The notes: a model not told the origin generated them from the letters alone. Counted from the stretch's first letter, positions 17,346 to 27,149 are shown. The stretch is 64,000 nt of DNA from Gloeocapsopsis dulcis (GCF_032163395.1 NZ_CP119968.1:2093501-2157500); one strand, 5' to 3'. A program made the numbers and translations.

Positions 17346-17869
17346 ATTTTAAATATCCCAATTTTTTGTAGTAATTAAGTAAATAACTGATATATCGATG
17401 TTTGTTTTCAATACAGATTAATAAATCTCAGCCACCTCACCTTAACTTTTCTTTACAAATTTAAAAACCTGAGAATTAAGATCAATATGGTCAATCACTA
17501 TTATTCAACCTTTAAGCTGAAATACAATAAAGTTTCTGTAAGGAGTTTGTAAGGCTTATCTATATTTTTTTATCTACGACGGTTCCAATGGTTTATAAGT
17601 TTCACTTAGCAAACAAGTTATCTTGTCACTCTTGTATTTATTAACACCTAAGAACCTTAAAAAATAAATTTCTTAATTAAAGGAAAAAATAGCGGAGCTA
17701 TAAATTGTGACTTGATCTAAAAGAAAATATCAATTTGGATAGAATGTTAAAAATTTGCCAATCAGGATATAGTAAGTATCGCAAAAATACTGAGAATTAT
17801 TTTTTACTGTTCCCTCTTTATTGCTATTTTAGAAAAGTAGCATTGTGCAAAATTACTAGGAATTTACCC
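17346..17869. other. Intergenic region, no gene seen
   Basis: These are about 520 A+T-rich bases with the leader and promoter of leuD. An upstream in-frame ATG at 17744 exists, but the translated stretch is not leuD-like. I see no repeat or RNA gene. Confidence 0.4.
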
Positions 17870-18412
17870 ATGAACAAAGTCATTCAAGGTAAAATTTTTG
17901 TTGTTGACGATAATATAGATACGGATCAGATTATTCCTGCGGAATACTTAACTCTGGTTCCTTCTAAACCTGATGAATACGAGAAGTTAGGAAGTTATGC
18001 TTTAGTTGGATTGCCCGATCGGTATGGTAAGTTTATTACTTCAGGGCAAATGAAGACAGAATATCCAATTATTGTGGCAGGAGAAAACTTTGGTTGTGGC
18101 TCTTCACGGGAACACGCACCAATCGCCTTGGGTGCTTCAGGTGTTAAAGCAGTTGTAGCACAATCTTATGCACGCATTTTCTTCCGTAACTGCGCAGCGA
18201 CAGGTGAACTCTACCCCTGGGAATCAGTAGAACGTTTGTGCAATGAATTTCAGACTGGTCAAGAAGTTACGATTGACTTTGACCAAAATCAAATTACTAA
18301 CCATTCCCTGAATAAAGTATATGCTCTCAAGTCTTTGGGTGAAGTTAGACCAGTTATTGATGCAGGTGGAATTTTCGCCTATGCCCGTCAAACAGGAATG
18401 ATTTCACGTTAA
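17870..18412 (+). CDS. leuD: 3-isopropylmalate dehydratase, small subunit
   Basis: The protein has 180 residues. VVDDNIDTDQIIPAEYL, KLGSYALVGLPDRY, GENFGCGSSREHAPIALG, AVVAQSYARIFFRN and the ending VIDAGGIFAYARQTGMI match the plant-plastid/archaeal-type LeuD closely. With LeuC it isomerises isopropylmalate in leucine synthesis. The ATG at 17870 is preferred because CTAGGAA lies just upstream and the protein begins at the normal domain edge; the frame is open a further 45 codons upstream. leuC is not adjacent. Confidence 0.93.
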   Translation: MNKVIQGKIFVVDDNIDTDQIIPAEYLTLVPSKPDEYEKLGSYALVGLPDRYGKFITSGQMKTEYPIIVAGENFGCGSSREHAPIALGASGVKAVVAQSYARIFFRNCAATGELYPWESVERLCNEFQTGQEVTIDFDQNQITNHSLNKVYALKSLGEVRPVIDAGGIFAYARQTGMISR

Positions 18413-18528
18413 AGGCGATCGCATGAGAGCGCTGCGCTTTGCGCAATCGCTGAAATTATGGATGTAAACATATGCAAATACGGTCTAAAATGAGTTCAGT
18501 GTGATTCCTCCTGTTAAATCATCCACCT

Positions 18529-18885
18529 ATGGAAGATCAGCTTCTTAAGTCCACAACCCGCCATATACGCATCTTTTCTGCTGAAGTTGACAAAGATGGT
18601 GAGCTAGTGCCTAGTAACCAAGTTTTGACACTGGATGTAGACCCAGACAATGAATTTAACTGGAATGAAGATGCCCTCCAGCAGGTTTACCGCAAGTTTG
18701 ATGACTTAGTAGAGTCCTATACTGGTGCCGATTTGACTGATTATAATCTGCGCCGGATTGGGTCAGATTTAGAGCATTTTATCCGTCATCTCTTGCAAAG
18801 TGGTCAAATTGGCTACAATCTCCAGGGACGTGTTGTTAATTACAGTATGGGTATTCCTCGAGTTGCATCTGATGATAGCAAGTAA
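18529..18885 (+). CDS. ndhM: NAD(P)H-quinone oxidoreductase subunit M
   Basis: This 118-residue NdhM has the core [30 protein letters not shown] and [17 protein letters not shown]. NdhM is a peripheral, oxygenic-photosynthesis-specific subunit of the thylakoid NDH-1 complex that runs respiratory and cyclic electron flow. It appears monocistronic, with a hairpin terminator downstream at 18984. Confidence 0.95.
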   Translation: MEDQLLKSTTRHIRIFSAEVDKDGELVPSNQVLTLDVDPDNEFNWNEDALQQVYRKFDDLVESYTGADLTDYNLRRIGSDLEHFIRHLLQSGQIGYNLQGRVVNYSMGIPRVASDDSK

Positions 18886-18983
18886 GTCGTCCTGAGAGAG
18901 AAAATACTAAGTTCAACTTAGCAGTTCAAGGCAGCGATCGCTATTAAAATAGTGGACTTTTAGTGCATTGCTAAAGAATCGGT

Positions 18984-19018
18984 ATCCAGGGATAGTATCT
19001 CGATCCCTGGATTATTTG
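18984..19018 (+). terminator. Terminator downstream of ndhM
   Basis: ATCCAGGGAT and ATCCCTGGAT form a perfect 10-bp stem with a nine-base loop, followed by TATTTG. The T-tract is short, so efficiency is uncertain. Confidence 0.6.
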
Positions 19019-19090
19019 CACCATTTTGAACTCATCAAGCTTGCAAGCTAAGTTTTAAAGGTAGTGAATAACGCGAGTTATTGTATAAGC

Positions 19091-19363
19091 TTACCACCAC
19101 TTACGATCGCCTTCTTCATCAACTCGTGCTTGCCTGATTACATCTGAGATTTCTTCTGCATCTTTAACGTGATGTAGAGCCTTTTCTTCTCCATCTGGTT
19201 CATCTACTACAAAATATGCCGGAACTTCGATATGATCTCCTGTGATATCTGGAGCATCTACTGCAAGCTGCTGAGATTTTTCTTCAACTGTTTCGGGTTG
19301 ATCGGAAATAACATCGCCAGGGTTTACGGCACGATGAGTATCTTTTTCTTGTTCGTTTGCCAT
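19091..19363 (-). CDS. Acidic hypothetical protein
   Basis: The protein has 90 residues, strongly acidic and hydrophilic (PETVEEKSQQLAVDAPDI; EPDGEEKALHHVKDAEEISD), ending in KWW. It has no hydrophobic segment. I do not recognise it. The start at 19363 is followed by an even coding composition over the whole frame. Confidence 0.6.
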   Translation of the reverse strand: MANEQEKDTHRAVNPGDVISDQPETVEEKSQQLAVDAPDITGDHIEVPAYFVVDEPDGEEKALHHVKDAEEISDVIRQARVDEEGDRKWW

Positions 19364-20163
19364 AAATTTGCAAGAGTAACTTTACATTAAACTAATTTTC
19401 ATTACAGATTAAAGAACAACAAGGGCGATCGCATCTTTCCAACGACATAATTTGATAATTACAAGAAGTGATACTTTCGAGATTGCTAGCGCCGTTTTCC
19501 TACTATCTTATATATAAATTTTACTGAAACATAACAACTTCACATAAATCCTAAACTCTTGCCATTAGGACTTATTTTTACTCTATTACTAATAACTCAC
19601 TGCCAAAACACTGACCTTTAACGATTAGCTGTACTTACTCAATTTCGCAAAAAGTATTATAGTAAAATTAAGTTCATCAATAATTTCTGAAAAGTGGTAT
19701 TCTGAATTAGAATTAAGATGATTTAACTCTTCTGTACATTAACTTTGTTGCAACTATATAATACAATGCCTCGTCAAAATAAATATTTATTGGGGAAATA
19801 GACAAGAATTAAGTTAACAGATATATCATTGAGAAAATAAATAGCTAATATATTACTCTATGAAGCAAGTACAAGAAACTATATTTGGTGAACACAAGTC
19901 ATTATTAGGGAAAACTAACACTACTAAACTTCACTTAATATAAAGCAAGATTAATTAAGAAGTTTGAACATTGTGAAAGAAAAGCCTATCCTAGAATTAG
20001 AAAAATTGTATCAAACTACGAATCAAATCATGAAACTTGTTCTGACAGCAGAATACCAGAGAAGTTTTGCACGAAGCTTTTAATGTGGCAATTTAGAGAG
20101 TAATCAGTTTTTCATAGTAGGACTGCTGTACAAAATTCTCAATGGCTGATTGGTGCGAAAACT
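19364..20163. other. Long A+T-rich gap with a 36-codon frame
   Basis: These are 800 bases without a recognisable gene. A frame from GTG 19973 to TAA 20083 encodes a 36-residue Lys/Glu/Leu-rich peptide that may be a remnant. No repeat array, tRNA or hairpin stands out. The end must hold the promoter of the PP2C gene. Confidence 0.4.
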
Positions 20164-22404
20164 ATGCAAAATGAAGCAGCAAGGCTCCAATGTCCAAACG
20201 AACGCTGCAAAGCTGCCAATAATGAAAGTGATAAGTATTGCCAGCAATGCGGCACATTTATACCTAAACTCTACCTGTGGGCAGTAGGATCAGGTATTGA
20301 AGAGTATCGAGTTGGAGAAGTTGCCGCTGAGCGATATTTACTGAAAAGTGAACGACTATTTCTTGACACCAAGCCAGGCTTACCACCAGAAACACAGCCT
20401 TATGAAATTACGACTACAACAAAACCATATTTAAGATTAATTCCCTACCGCCTCCAGGTTCCTCAAGTCTATGGTTTTTTGCTAGGACACGCTAATTCTG
20501 AGATTTTATTGTTAGAAGCACCGATTTATTCTCAAGCAACGCCTATGGCAGGACAGTTGCTACCAACACTATATGATGCTTGGCAAAAGGCAACGTCACT
20601 ACGACAATTACATTGGCTATGGCAAATTGCGCAATTATGGCAACCTCTCAGTAGTGAACGAGTTGTGTCTAGTTTACTGGATCTCCAGCTACTGCGTGTG
20701 GAAGGATCTTTGGTACGATTATTGCAACTGCAAGCAGATCAGAGTTCTCAACCAACCCTAGCCGAACTAGGTCAGTTGTGGCTAGAGTTAGTAGACCAGG
20801 CACAACCAAATATTGCTGAATTTCTTCATCAATTATGCGGTTCTATGTTGAAGGGAGTATTGAGTACAGATGCTCTGGTGACGGCATTAGATCGAGGCAT
20901 TACCGAAATAGGGCGATCGCAAGCTCGAAAATTAGTTGTTAGCACTTACACAGATCCTGGACCTACTCGGCAACGCAATGAAGATGCATGTTACCCTTCC
21001 AGTGGTACGACAATAACATCACCAACACCAGCACTAGCAATTGTTTGTGATGGCATCGGTGGTCATGAAGGAGGTAATGTTGCTTCACAATTGGCAGTAG
21101 ACATATTACAGCAAGTCAAGCAACTGCCATTAGATGATATCAACTTGGATGCCACAACACTTAGTCATGAGTTGGAACACTTTGTCCGAGTTGCTAACGA
21201 TCAGATCAGCCAGCGCAACGACAACGAACATCGCTTTGGTCGTCAACGCATGGGAACTACCCTAATTATGGCATTAGAGCGTGCGCATGAAATGTACATT
21301 ACGCACGTAGGAGACAGTCGGGCTTACTGGATCACTCGCACAGGTTGCCATCAATTGACTTTAGACGATGATGTCGCTTCTCGTGAGGTCCGCTTGGGCT
21401 ATTCACTTTATCGCAATGCTTTAGCACAAGCATCGTCTGGTTCGCTAGTACAAGCTTTAGGAATGAGTTCTTCAGCGGCATTGCATCCGACTGTACAACG
21501 GTTCGTACTTGATGAAAACTCCATCTTTTTGCTGTGTTCTGATGGTCTAAGCGACTATGATCGCGTGGAAGAATATTGGGATACAGCAATTTTACCTGCA
21601 ATCAATGGCAATATTCCGGAAGCAGATGTCGTTGCCCGATTAGTCGAAATTAGTAATACACAAAACGGACACGATAATGTCACTGTTGTTCTTGTCAGTT
21701 GTAAAGTTGAATACTCTGAGCCAGCAATACCGCTATCTGTAACTTTAGTTGAAGACATTGCTCACTGCCACGAGCGCGATAATACAGCAAAAGCGATCGC
21801 TTATCGCAAAGAACAAACTAAAGTCAATCTTACTTCTACTAGACGTCTCTCGCTACCCATAGTACTTGGAGCTATCTTGCTGTTGATGGGTGGAGGGCTG
21901 CTTACTTATTTTTTACTAGGACTCAATCGCAGAAATCAGCCCCTAAGTTACCCCACAATGCTATCTCCGATTGCATCACCTACAGAACCGCCAATCACTC
22001 CATCTGTCGCAGCTAGCACGCTATCAGTTGGTACTTTAGTCCAAATTAACCGTCAAATTGATCTTGAGCAAAATCCAAACGCGATCGCTGCTTCCACCTC
22101 ACAATCTCAAATCGCCCAAGTGCCTACAAACGGGATTTTGAAAGTAACTGGCAAAAAAGAAAACCTTCAGCAAGGAGATTTACTTAGGCTAAAATTTCTT
22201 TGCGTCACTAATAATACAGCAGACCTTAATGCCAGCCCTAACGCTACGCAATTACAACAGAATACAACTTTACAGACGATTCAATTAGGACAAGAGGGAT
22301 GGATTGATCAAACAACATTGCTACCGAATATTGAAAAAACTCTAGGTCAAACAAGAAGCAATTCTTGTCCTATTTCAACTAATTCAACAATGCCAACTCC
22401 TTAA
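20164..22404 (+). CDS. Membrane-anchored PP2C-family protein phosphatase with zinc ribbon
   Basis: The protein has 746 residues. It starts with a zinc ribbon (CPNERCKAANNESDKYCQQC, residues 10-29), then an uncharacterised region to about 250, then a PP2C domain (about 258-520): RQRNEDAC, VCDGIGGHEGG, MGTTLIMAL, THVGDSRAYW, LLCSDGLSDY and GHDNVTVVLV, with the metal-binding aspartates present. A transmembrane helix (LPIVLGAILLLMGGGLLTYF) and an extracytoplasmic tail with LQQGDLLRLKFLCV follow. It dephosphorylates Ser/Thr residues, probably opposing Hanks kinases. A conserved hypothetical follows on the same strand, and an FHA protein converges on it. Confidence 0.92.
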   Translation: MQNEAARLQCPNERCKAANNESDKYCQQCGTFIPKLYLWAVGSGIEEYRVGEVAAERYLLKSERLFLDTKPGLPPETQPYEITTTTKPYLRLIPYRLQVPQVYGFLLGHANSEILLLEAPIYSQATPMAGQLLPTLYDAWQKATSLRQLHWLWQIAQLWQPLSSERVVSSLLDLQLLRVEGSLVRLLQLQADQSSQPTLAELGQLWLELVDQAQPNIAEFLHQLCGSMLKGVLSTDALVTALDRGITEIGRSQARKLVVSTYTDPGPTRQRNEDACYPSSGTTITSPTPALAIVCDGIGGHEGGNVASQLAVDILQQVKQLPLDDINLDATTLSHELEHFVRVANDQISQRNDNEHRFGRQRMGTTLIMALERAHEMYITHVGDSRAYWITRTGCHQLTLDDDVASREVRLGYSLYRNALAQASSGSLVQALGMSSSAALHPTVQRFVLDENSIFLLCSDGLSDYDRVEEYWDTAILPAINGNIPEADVVARLVEISNTQNGHDNVTVVLVSCKVEYSEPAIPLSVTLVEDIAHCHERDNTAKAIAYRKEQTKVNLTSTRRLSLPIVLGAILLLMGGGLLTYFLLGLNRRNQPLSYPTMLSPIASPTEPPITPSVAASTLSVGTLVQINRQIDLEQNPNAIAASTSQSQIAQVPTNGILKVTGKKENLQQGDLLRLKFLCVTNNTADLNASPNATQLQQNTTLQTIQLGQEGWIDQTTLLPNIEKTLGQTRSNSCPISTNSTMPTP

Positions 22405-22681
22405 GCATCTCCCAATTAATTATCCAACTTAAACTTTATTTTGGCATATCACTTTTATTTACCAAAAGTTAGTAAAAGATCCATCATCTGGAAGACCTTT
22501 AACATTAAAAATATAGTTAAAGTTTGATAGCTCTGAAGTTCAAATACTTGATTTTGTTGAAGATAAATAAACCTATGGCATGTGAAATGTAGCTCTTTCC
22601 AGCAATTACGGAAATAGCTACGAAGCAAGTGTAGCTATACATACCAGCAATTTTCTGTCAACGCATTTCAGGAGTTCTACT

Positions 22682-23329
22682 ATGGTACAAGAATTCAATC
22701 CAGCGCAAAATGGGAGTAAATACACTCCCCCACCAGCGCAATTGGATTTATTAGCAGCACTTTTATCATCAGAAAATGCTACCTACCCATGGAATCCTGC
22801 AGATCCAGAAGCAGTGATTTATTTTGAAGAACAAGATCAACTTGCAATTGAACTATTGTCAGAAGAAGAAATTAAAGCACGTTCCCAGCACTTATACTCA
22901 AAATTAGAGCAAGTTTGGGATAAAGCAACACCCAACTGGAACAATTCTTTTGATAACGTTAGTTGCAGGCGAGATTGGCAAAACCACTTTATCACTTTTG
23001 TACCTCAAAGTTGGCTAGAAGCGATCGCTCATCAAGCTCAACAAGTTTTCCCTACTGAAAGTTCGCTGGCAGAAAAATTAGTAGAGTGCGTTTGTGGTTT
23101 ACTTCCAAGCTTAGTTGAAGAAGATCTGCTGGTACTCGCTTGCCCTTTCGCAGCTACTACACGCAACGCCAAGCAAGAATCTGAAAATGTCATTAGTCAC
23201 CTACAACACCGTAAGTGGGACGAGTTGTCGGAAATTGAACAAGCAAAAGCAAGTTTGGCGATCGCCCGTTATACTTTAGCGCAAATGAAACTAGCAAACA
23301 GTCCTTATACCAATGGGCAGCAACATTAG
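22682..23329 (+). CDS. Conserved cyanobacterial hypothetical protein
   Basis: The protein has 215 residues and is soluble, with LDLLAALLSSENATYPWNP, an acidic helix (LAIELLSEEEIKARSQHLY), FVPQSWLEAIAHQAQQVF and a C-terminal EIEQAKASLAIARYTLAQMK. No catalytic motif is visible and I do not recognise a named family. AGGAG lies about eight bases before the ATG. It lies between PP2C and the FHA-PrsW gene. Confidence 0.75.
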   Translation: MVQEFNPAQNGSKYTPPPAQLDLLAALLSSENATYPWNPADPEAVIYFEEQDQLAIELLSEEEIKARSQHLYSKLEQVWDKATPNWNNSFDNVSCRRDWQNHFITFVPQSWLEAIAHQAQQVFPTESSLAEKLVECVCGLLPSLVEEDLLVLACPFAATTRNAKQESENVISHLQHRKWDELSEIEQAKASLAIARYTLAQMKLANSPYTNGQQH

Positions 23330-23375
23330 TAAAATCTTGTCTGTTTTCTGACGTACAGTTCATGACTACATAATT

Positions 23376-24731
23376 TTACGAGCGTTTTCCAAACCAAGTA
23401 GCAAAGTTTTGCGATCGCGTTGGTGAAATTACCCGTGCTTTTAATATTGCTGCGGTTAAAAATGCATACGAAACAACACCAACAACCGCTAGAAGTAAAC
23501 TGCTGAGAAGTCCTGTGGCATTCCACAATGCATGAAGTATCGCAGCGCTCAAATACCCTGTTCCTAGGATTCGCCAGCGCTTGCGTGATTTCAGCACACT
23601 CAAGCCAATAAAATAACCAAAATAGCCACTATACGCCATATGTCCGGCTATTGATCCTAATATTCGAGGAATCAAGAGTTGAAAACCAACAAGTTCACCC
23701 ACACCACCCTGGGCTGCTGCATTATGAGTAATTTCTGGAACATATTGTCTCAGTGTTTCTACTAGAGTAAAACTCATAGCGGAAGCTGTACCTAGTAAAA
23801 TTCCATCTAGCGGTTCTGCAATACCAATGCGTTCTCGCCAAGGAGATTGTAGACGTCTCCCGATTATATAAGCACAAAGTACTGGTAAGGCTTTGAGCAG
23901 TTCTTCCATTAAACCAGCACCAAAAAACATCCGCATCAATAATTCAGGGAAGCTTACGGAGTCAGCTGTTAGAGGAATATGCCCAGGAAGTAATCCGCGA
24001 AAAACAAAAATGAATAATGGTAAAATAGGACTTAGCAAAATTAGGAAAGAAGCGATCGCAACTCCTAAAATTGCCCACCAAGGCTTACGCTTACCACAAA
24101 GCTGATAAATGAAGTAATATGCAGCACCCGCAAGGTAGATGGCAACAAGTATCTGATTAAAATATGCTGTTTCAGGTCTGCCTACCGTAGCAAACATTAA
24201 AACAACAAAGATAACCGTTAGAACTCCTGGAATAAGATATGCCTTACTTGTCAAGTCCTTTGCCGTAGCTGCAATTGGAAATAACTGAGTAAAGCTGACT
24301 GACTGCTCTGAAGATGAAGTTCTAACCAGCTGCAGTGCTTCTTTTGGTGCAGATTGTAAGGTATGTTGTAAGTGAGTTGTATACTCAAAAACAAATTCTG
24401 CACCGTTATATCCTAGCGTAATGCGATCGCCCGCGCGTAACTCCTGACATTGCTCCAAACGACGCCCATTGACATAGGTACCATTGGCACTATTCAAGTC
24501 ACAGATCAGCCAACGCCGCTGAATGCCACTATTCAGCATTGGTCGGAAAACTACATGACGGCGAGAAACCATGCCATAGATATTAGAATCTAGTACAATC
24601 TGGCAACTAGAATCGCGCCCAACAATGACCTCTTGAGTTCTAGACAGGGGATAGCGGCGACTAATATCCAGTTCCCCTGCACTATTACGAGGTAATTGCT
24701 GTAAAAATCCCTCAGTGTATTGTCCGGTCAT
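23376..24731 (-). CDS. FHA domain fused to a PrsW-type intramembrane metalloprotease
   Basis: The protein has 451 residues. An N-terminal FHA domain (about 30-115) has VIVGRDSSCQIVL, SRRHVVF and LNSANGTYVNG. Multiple membrane helices follow, carrying the four PrsW motifs: EELLK (EExxK), FTLVE (FxxxE), GHMAYSGYFG and HALWNA. FHA domains bind phospho-threonine, and PrsW proteases cleave membrane proteins such as anti-sigma factors. The fusion suggests a protease recruited or switched by protein phosphorylation, which is inference. It converges on the hypothetical gene next to PP2C. Confidence 0.88.
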   Translation of the reverse strand: MTGQYTEGFLQQLPRNSAGELDISRRYPLSRTQEVIVGRDSSCQIVLDSNIYGMVSRRHVVFRPMLNSGIQRRWLICDLNSANGTYVNGRRLEQCQELRAGDRITLGYNGAEFVFEYTTHLQHTLQSAPKEALQLVRTSSSEQSVSFTQLFPIAATAKDLTSKAYLIPGVLTVIFVVLMFATVGRPETAYFNQILVAIYLAGAAYYFIYQLCGKRKPWWAILGVAIASFLILLSPILPLFIFVFRGLLPGHIPLTADSVSFPELLMRMFFGAGLMEELLKALPVLCAYIIGRRLQSPWRERIGIAEPLDGILLGTASAMSFTLVETLRQYVPEITHNAAAQGGVGELVGFQLLIPRILGSIAGHMAYSGYFGYFIGLSVLKSRKRWRILGTGYLSAAILHALWNATGLLSSLLLAVVGVVSYAFLTAAILKARVISPTRSQNFATWFGKRS

Positions 24732-24865
24732 GAGTTGGAATACTGTGTTGGCAACAGCATACAGCAGTTAGTCATAACTGCGCTCAAAATTGCCAGATTC
24801 ACTCCCTACTGGTGTAGTAGTAAGTCTATACATATTGAGAATGTCACCTAAATTGCCTTAGGCTT

Positions 24866-25075
24866 CTATTTACTGTTTGCAGCATTGGTATCACGCACCG
24901 CTGCATAAAATAAAAAGCCAGTTAGAGGAATACTAGTTGCCAGAATAACACTTGTTACAGTTACCCCTAAATCTGGTTGCCCAGAAGAAAGTTCAAATAC
25001 TGAACCCACTGCGGCGATCGCTGCTATGCATGAACCACCAAGAAACAGCCCACTTTTAGGCGTCATTGTATTCAT
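24866..25075 (-). CDS. Small two-helix membrane protein
   Basis: The protein has 69 residues from the ATG at 25075, which has AGGAAAA about nine bases upstream. Two hydrophobic segments (GLFLGGSCIAAIAAVGSVF and VTVTSVILATSIPLTGFLF) are separated by a short loop. A longer frame from 25144 overlaps the deformylase gene and is unlikely. It is 13 bases downstream of def and perhaps co-transcribed. Function unknown. Confidence 0.65.
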   Translation of the reverse strand: MNTMTPKSGLFLGGSCIAAIAAVGSVFELSSGQPDLGVTVTSVILATSIPLTGFLFYAAVRDTNAANSK

Positions 25076-25088
25076 TATTGTAATTTTC

Positions 25089-25652
25089 CTAAGCGAATGG
25101 TTTAACAGCTTTTGCCGAGAAGCCGTGCTTTGATAGCTCAGCATTCAGTGCGATTTGATTTTCTACTCGATCAACAAATAGTACTCCATTGAGGTGATCG
25201 ATTTCATGTTGAATGCAACGCGCTAGTAACTCATTAGCTTGTAATGTTCGAGGACGTCCGTTTTCATCCTTGTAGCTAATCTCAACAACTTGTGGACGGA
25301 CAACATCCAAATAGATGCCAGGAATACTCAAACACCCTTCTTGCATCACACACAGTTCTGGACTAAGTTTTTTAACCGCTGGATTCACTAAAATCAGTGG
25401 TGGATTAGCAGGGTTGTCTGGTTCGCAATCAATAACAATCACTTGTTTTTGGACTGCCACTTGCGGTGCTGCTAACCCAATACCATCGGCACTGTACATT
25501 GTTTGCAGCATTTCTTTAGCAAGGAGGCGGAGTTCTTGATCGACTTTCGCAACCCGCTTAGCCGACTGGCGCAAAGCGCGATCGCCTAGAAAGCGAATAT
25601 CTAACGGAGGGTTTTTTAATTTTTGTTTTTCAACAACAACTTCAGAAGGCAT
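25089..25652 (-). CDS. def: Peptide deformylase
   Basis: The protein has 187 residues with all three metal-site motifs: GIGLAAPQV, EGCLS and QHEIDH. It removes the formyl group from new polypeptides and binds Fe2+ through Cys and two His. The ending is slightly longer than average, which is normal in cyanobacteria. Confidence 0.96.
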   Translation of the reverse strand: MPSEVVVEKQKLKNPPLDIRFLGDRALRQSAKRVAKVDQELRLLAKEMLQTMYSADGIGLAAPQVAVQKQVIVIDCEPDNPANPPLILVNPAVKKLSPELCVMQEGCLSIPGIYLDVVRPQVVEISYKDENGRPRTLQANELLARCIQHEIDHLNGVLFVDRVENQIALNAELSKHGFSAKAVKPFA

Positions 25653-25742
25653 GGAACTATAACTCGCTTTTTGGCGCTAACTTTCTCATTTTTATTTTAT
25701 CAAGCCTCGATTCTCTCTATTCTCGCTTGTTCTTCGGAATTC

Positions 25743-26228
25743 CTAAAACAAACCAAGAGTAAAAGATTGATCAATTGGGAAAGTAGCACCAATTCCCAAC
25801 CAGAGTGTGACTAAAATGCCAATTAAAAAAACAATCGTGGCAGTTGGGCGGCGAAATGGATTTTGAAATCTATTGACACTCTCGATAAATGGAATACATA
25901 TTAGCCCCAATGGAATAGAAACCATGATCGCAATACCCAATAGTTTGTTAGGGACAATGCGAAGAATCTGAAAAACTGGGTACAGATACCACTCTGGAAG
26001 AATCTCTAGTGGGGTGGCAAAGGGATTAGCAGGTTCTCCCATCATAGTTGGATCAAGTACTGCCAAACCTACACATAAAGCTAGAGTTCCAAGCATGACT
26101 ACCGGAAAGATGTAGAGGAGTTCATTCGGCCATGCAGGTTCTCCGTAGTAGTTGTGCCCCATTCCCTGCATCAGCTTTGCACGTAGTTTTGGATCGCTTA
26201 AATCAGGCTTCCTAGAAATTCCTGCCAC
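25743..26228 (-). CDS. petD: Cytochrome b6f subunit IV, petB not adjacent
   Basis: The protein has 161 residues, the normal length, with [33 protein letters not shown] (the PEWY glutamate of the Qo site), FQNPFRRP and LTLWLGIGA-like third helix. It is a complete subunit IV. The start is GTG with AAAGGAG upstream. In cyanobacteria petD normally follows petB; here a divergent TetR gene takes that place and no petB exists in the window, so this may be an extra or relocated petD. Two operator-like palindromes lie in its upstream region. Confidence 0.93.
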   Translation of the reverse strand: MAGISRKPDLSDPKLRAKLMQGMGHNYYGEPAWPNELLYIFPVVMLGTLALCVGLAVLDPTMMGEPANPFATPLEILPEWYLYPVFQILRIVPNKLLGIAIMVSIPLGLICIPFIESVNRFQNPFRRPTATIVFLIGILVTLWLGIGATFPIDQSFTLGLF

Positions 26229-26337
26229 AGCTTAGCTCCTTTTTCCTCAAGTGGTGTATGTTCAGGTACGAAAACTTTGCAAGACAAATCATCCCGCCCT
26301 GGTTAAGCTGGTTGAGTTAAATCTTCCTCGATTAGGG

Positions 26338-26351
26338 AGACAAGTTTGTCT
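26338..26351. promoter_or_regulatory. Operator-like palindrome 1 (petD/tetR intergenic)
   Basis: AGACAA-GT-TTGTCT is a perfect inverted repeat. An identical 14-base copy lies 45 bases to the right. Both precede the TetR start, as expected of an autoregulated TetR family gene. Confidence 0.7.
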
Positions 26352-26382
26352 CCTGCAAATTGCTGCTAGTATATCCTTATGG

Positions 26383-26396
26383 AGACAAGTTTGTCT
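26383..26396. promoter_or_regulatory. Operator-like palindrome 2 (petD/tetR intergenic)
   Basis: This is the second copy of AGACAAGTTTGTCT, ending eight bases before the preferred TetR start. TATATC at about 26369 between the copies could be a -10 element. Confidence 0.7.
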
Positions 26397-26404
26397 ACTT
26401 TGCC

Positions 26405-26974
26405 ATGGTAACTTCCGAATCGAGTGCTGCCCGTCAGCAAATCTTAGAAACAGCGTCGCAACTCTTCTACCAAAAGGGTATTCAGAATGTTGGTATCAAT
26501 GAAGTCATTGCTACATCAGGAGTTGCGAAAAGAACTTTATACAGACATTTCCCTTCAAAAGACGATTTGATCCTCGAAGTCATGCAACATAGAGCGAGGC
26601 AGTGGTTAAGCTGGTTTGAAGACGCTGTCACTAGCAAAGGTGGCACAGCTAAAGAGCGCCTTCTTGCGTCCTTTGATGTCCTTCAGGGATGGTATGCTAA
26701 TCCTGACTTCCGAGGTTGCCCTTTCATCAATGCAGTTCTGGAGATAGCAGATGCATCTCATCCGGCTCACCACGTCTCGGTTCAGTTGAGAGAGACGATC
26801 CGCACGTACATTATGCAACTAGCCGCTGAAGCAGGTGTGCGCGATCCTGCTTCGTTCTCACAGCAGTATTTGCTTCTGATTGGAGGAGCGAGTCTAATGG
26901 CAACGATTGAGGGAAATCCCATTGGAGCGCAATATGCTCGGAAAGCTTTGTCTGTCTTGATTGATGCTATCTAG
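26405..26974 (+). CDS. TetR/AcrR family transcriptional regulator
   Basis: The protein has 189 residues from ATG 26405. The helix-turn-helix is in ARQQILETASQLFYQKGI, VGINEVIATSGVAKRTLYRH and FPSKDDLILEVM. The rest is the helical ligand domain. An upstream ATG at 26360 is in frame but runs across the second operator copy, so I prefer 26405. It probably represses its own promoter through the two palindromes and could also control the divergent petD. Ligand unknown. Confidence 0.88.
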   Translation: MVTSESSAARQQILETASQLFYQKGIQNVGINEVIATSGVAKRTLYRHFPSKDDLILEVMQHRARQWLSWFEDAVTSKGGTAKERLLASFDVLQGWYANPDFRGCPFINAVLEIADASHPAHHVSVQLRETIRTYIMQLAAEAGVRDPASFSQQYLLLIGGASLMATIEGNPIGAQYARKALSVLIDAI

Positions 26975-27149
26975 CAATATCGGTGATATCGGTATTAAAG
27001 GAGCATTGATGTTGATCAAGTACGCTTGTTCTATAGATTTTTTTATCCTTGGTAGAGACGTACCAAAATACCTATTAATGTTGTTTCAAGTCAGCGAAGA
27101 AAGCAGTATTTACAATTAAGATAACCTATAGTTGCTTTAACTCTCCGCT

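Noticed and set aside
17744-17869. N-terminal extension of leuD
   Set aside because: The translated part is not LeuD-like and the internal ATG at 17870 has a better context.
25743-26228. petBD operon
   Set aside because: Only petD is present; the upstream side holds a divergent TetR gene, so no petB is in this window.
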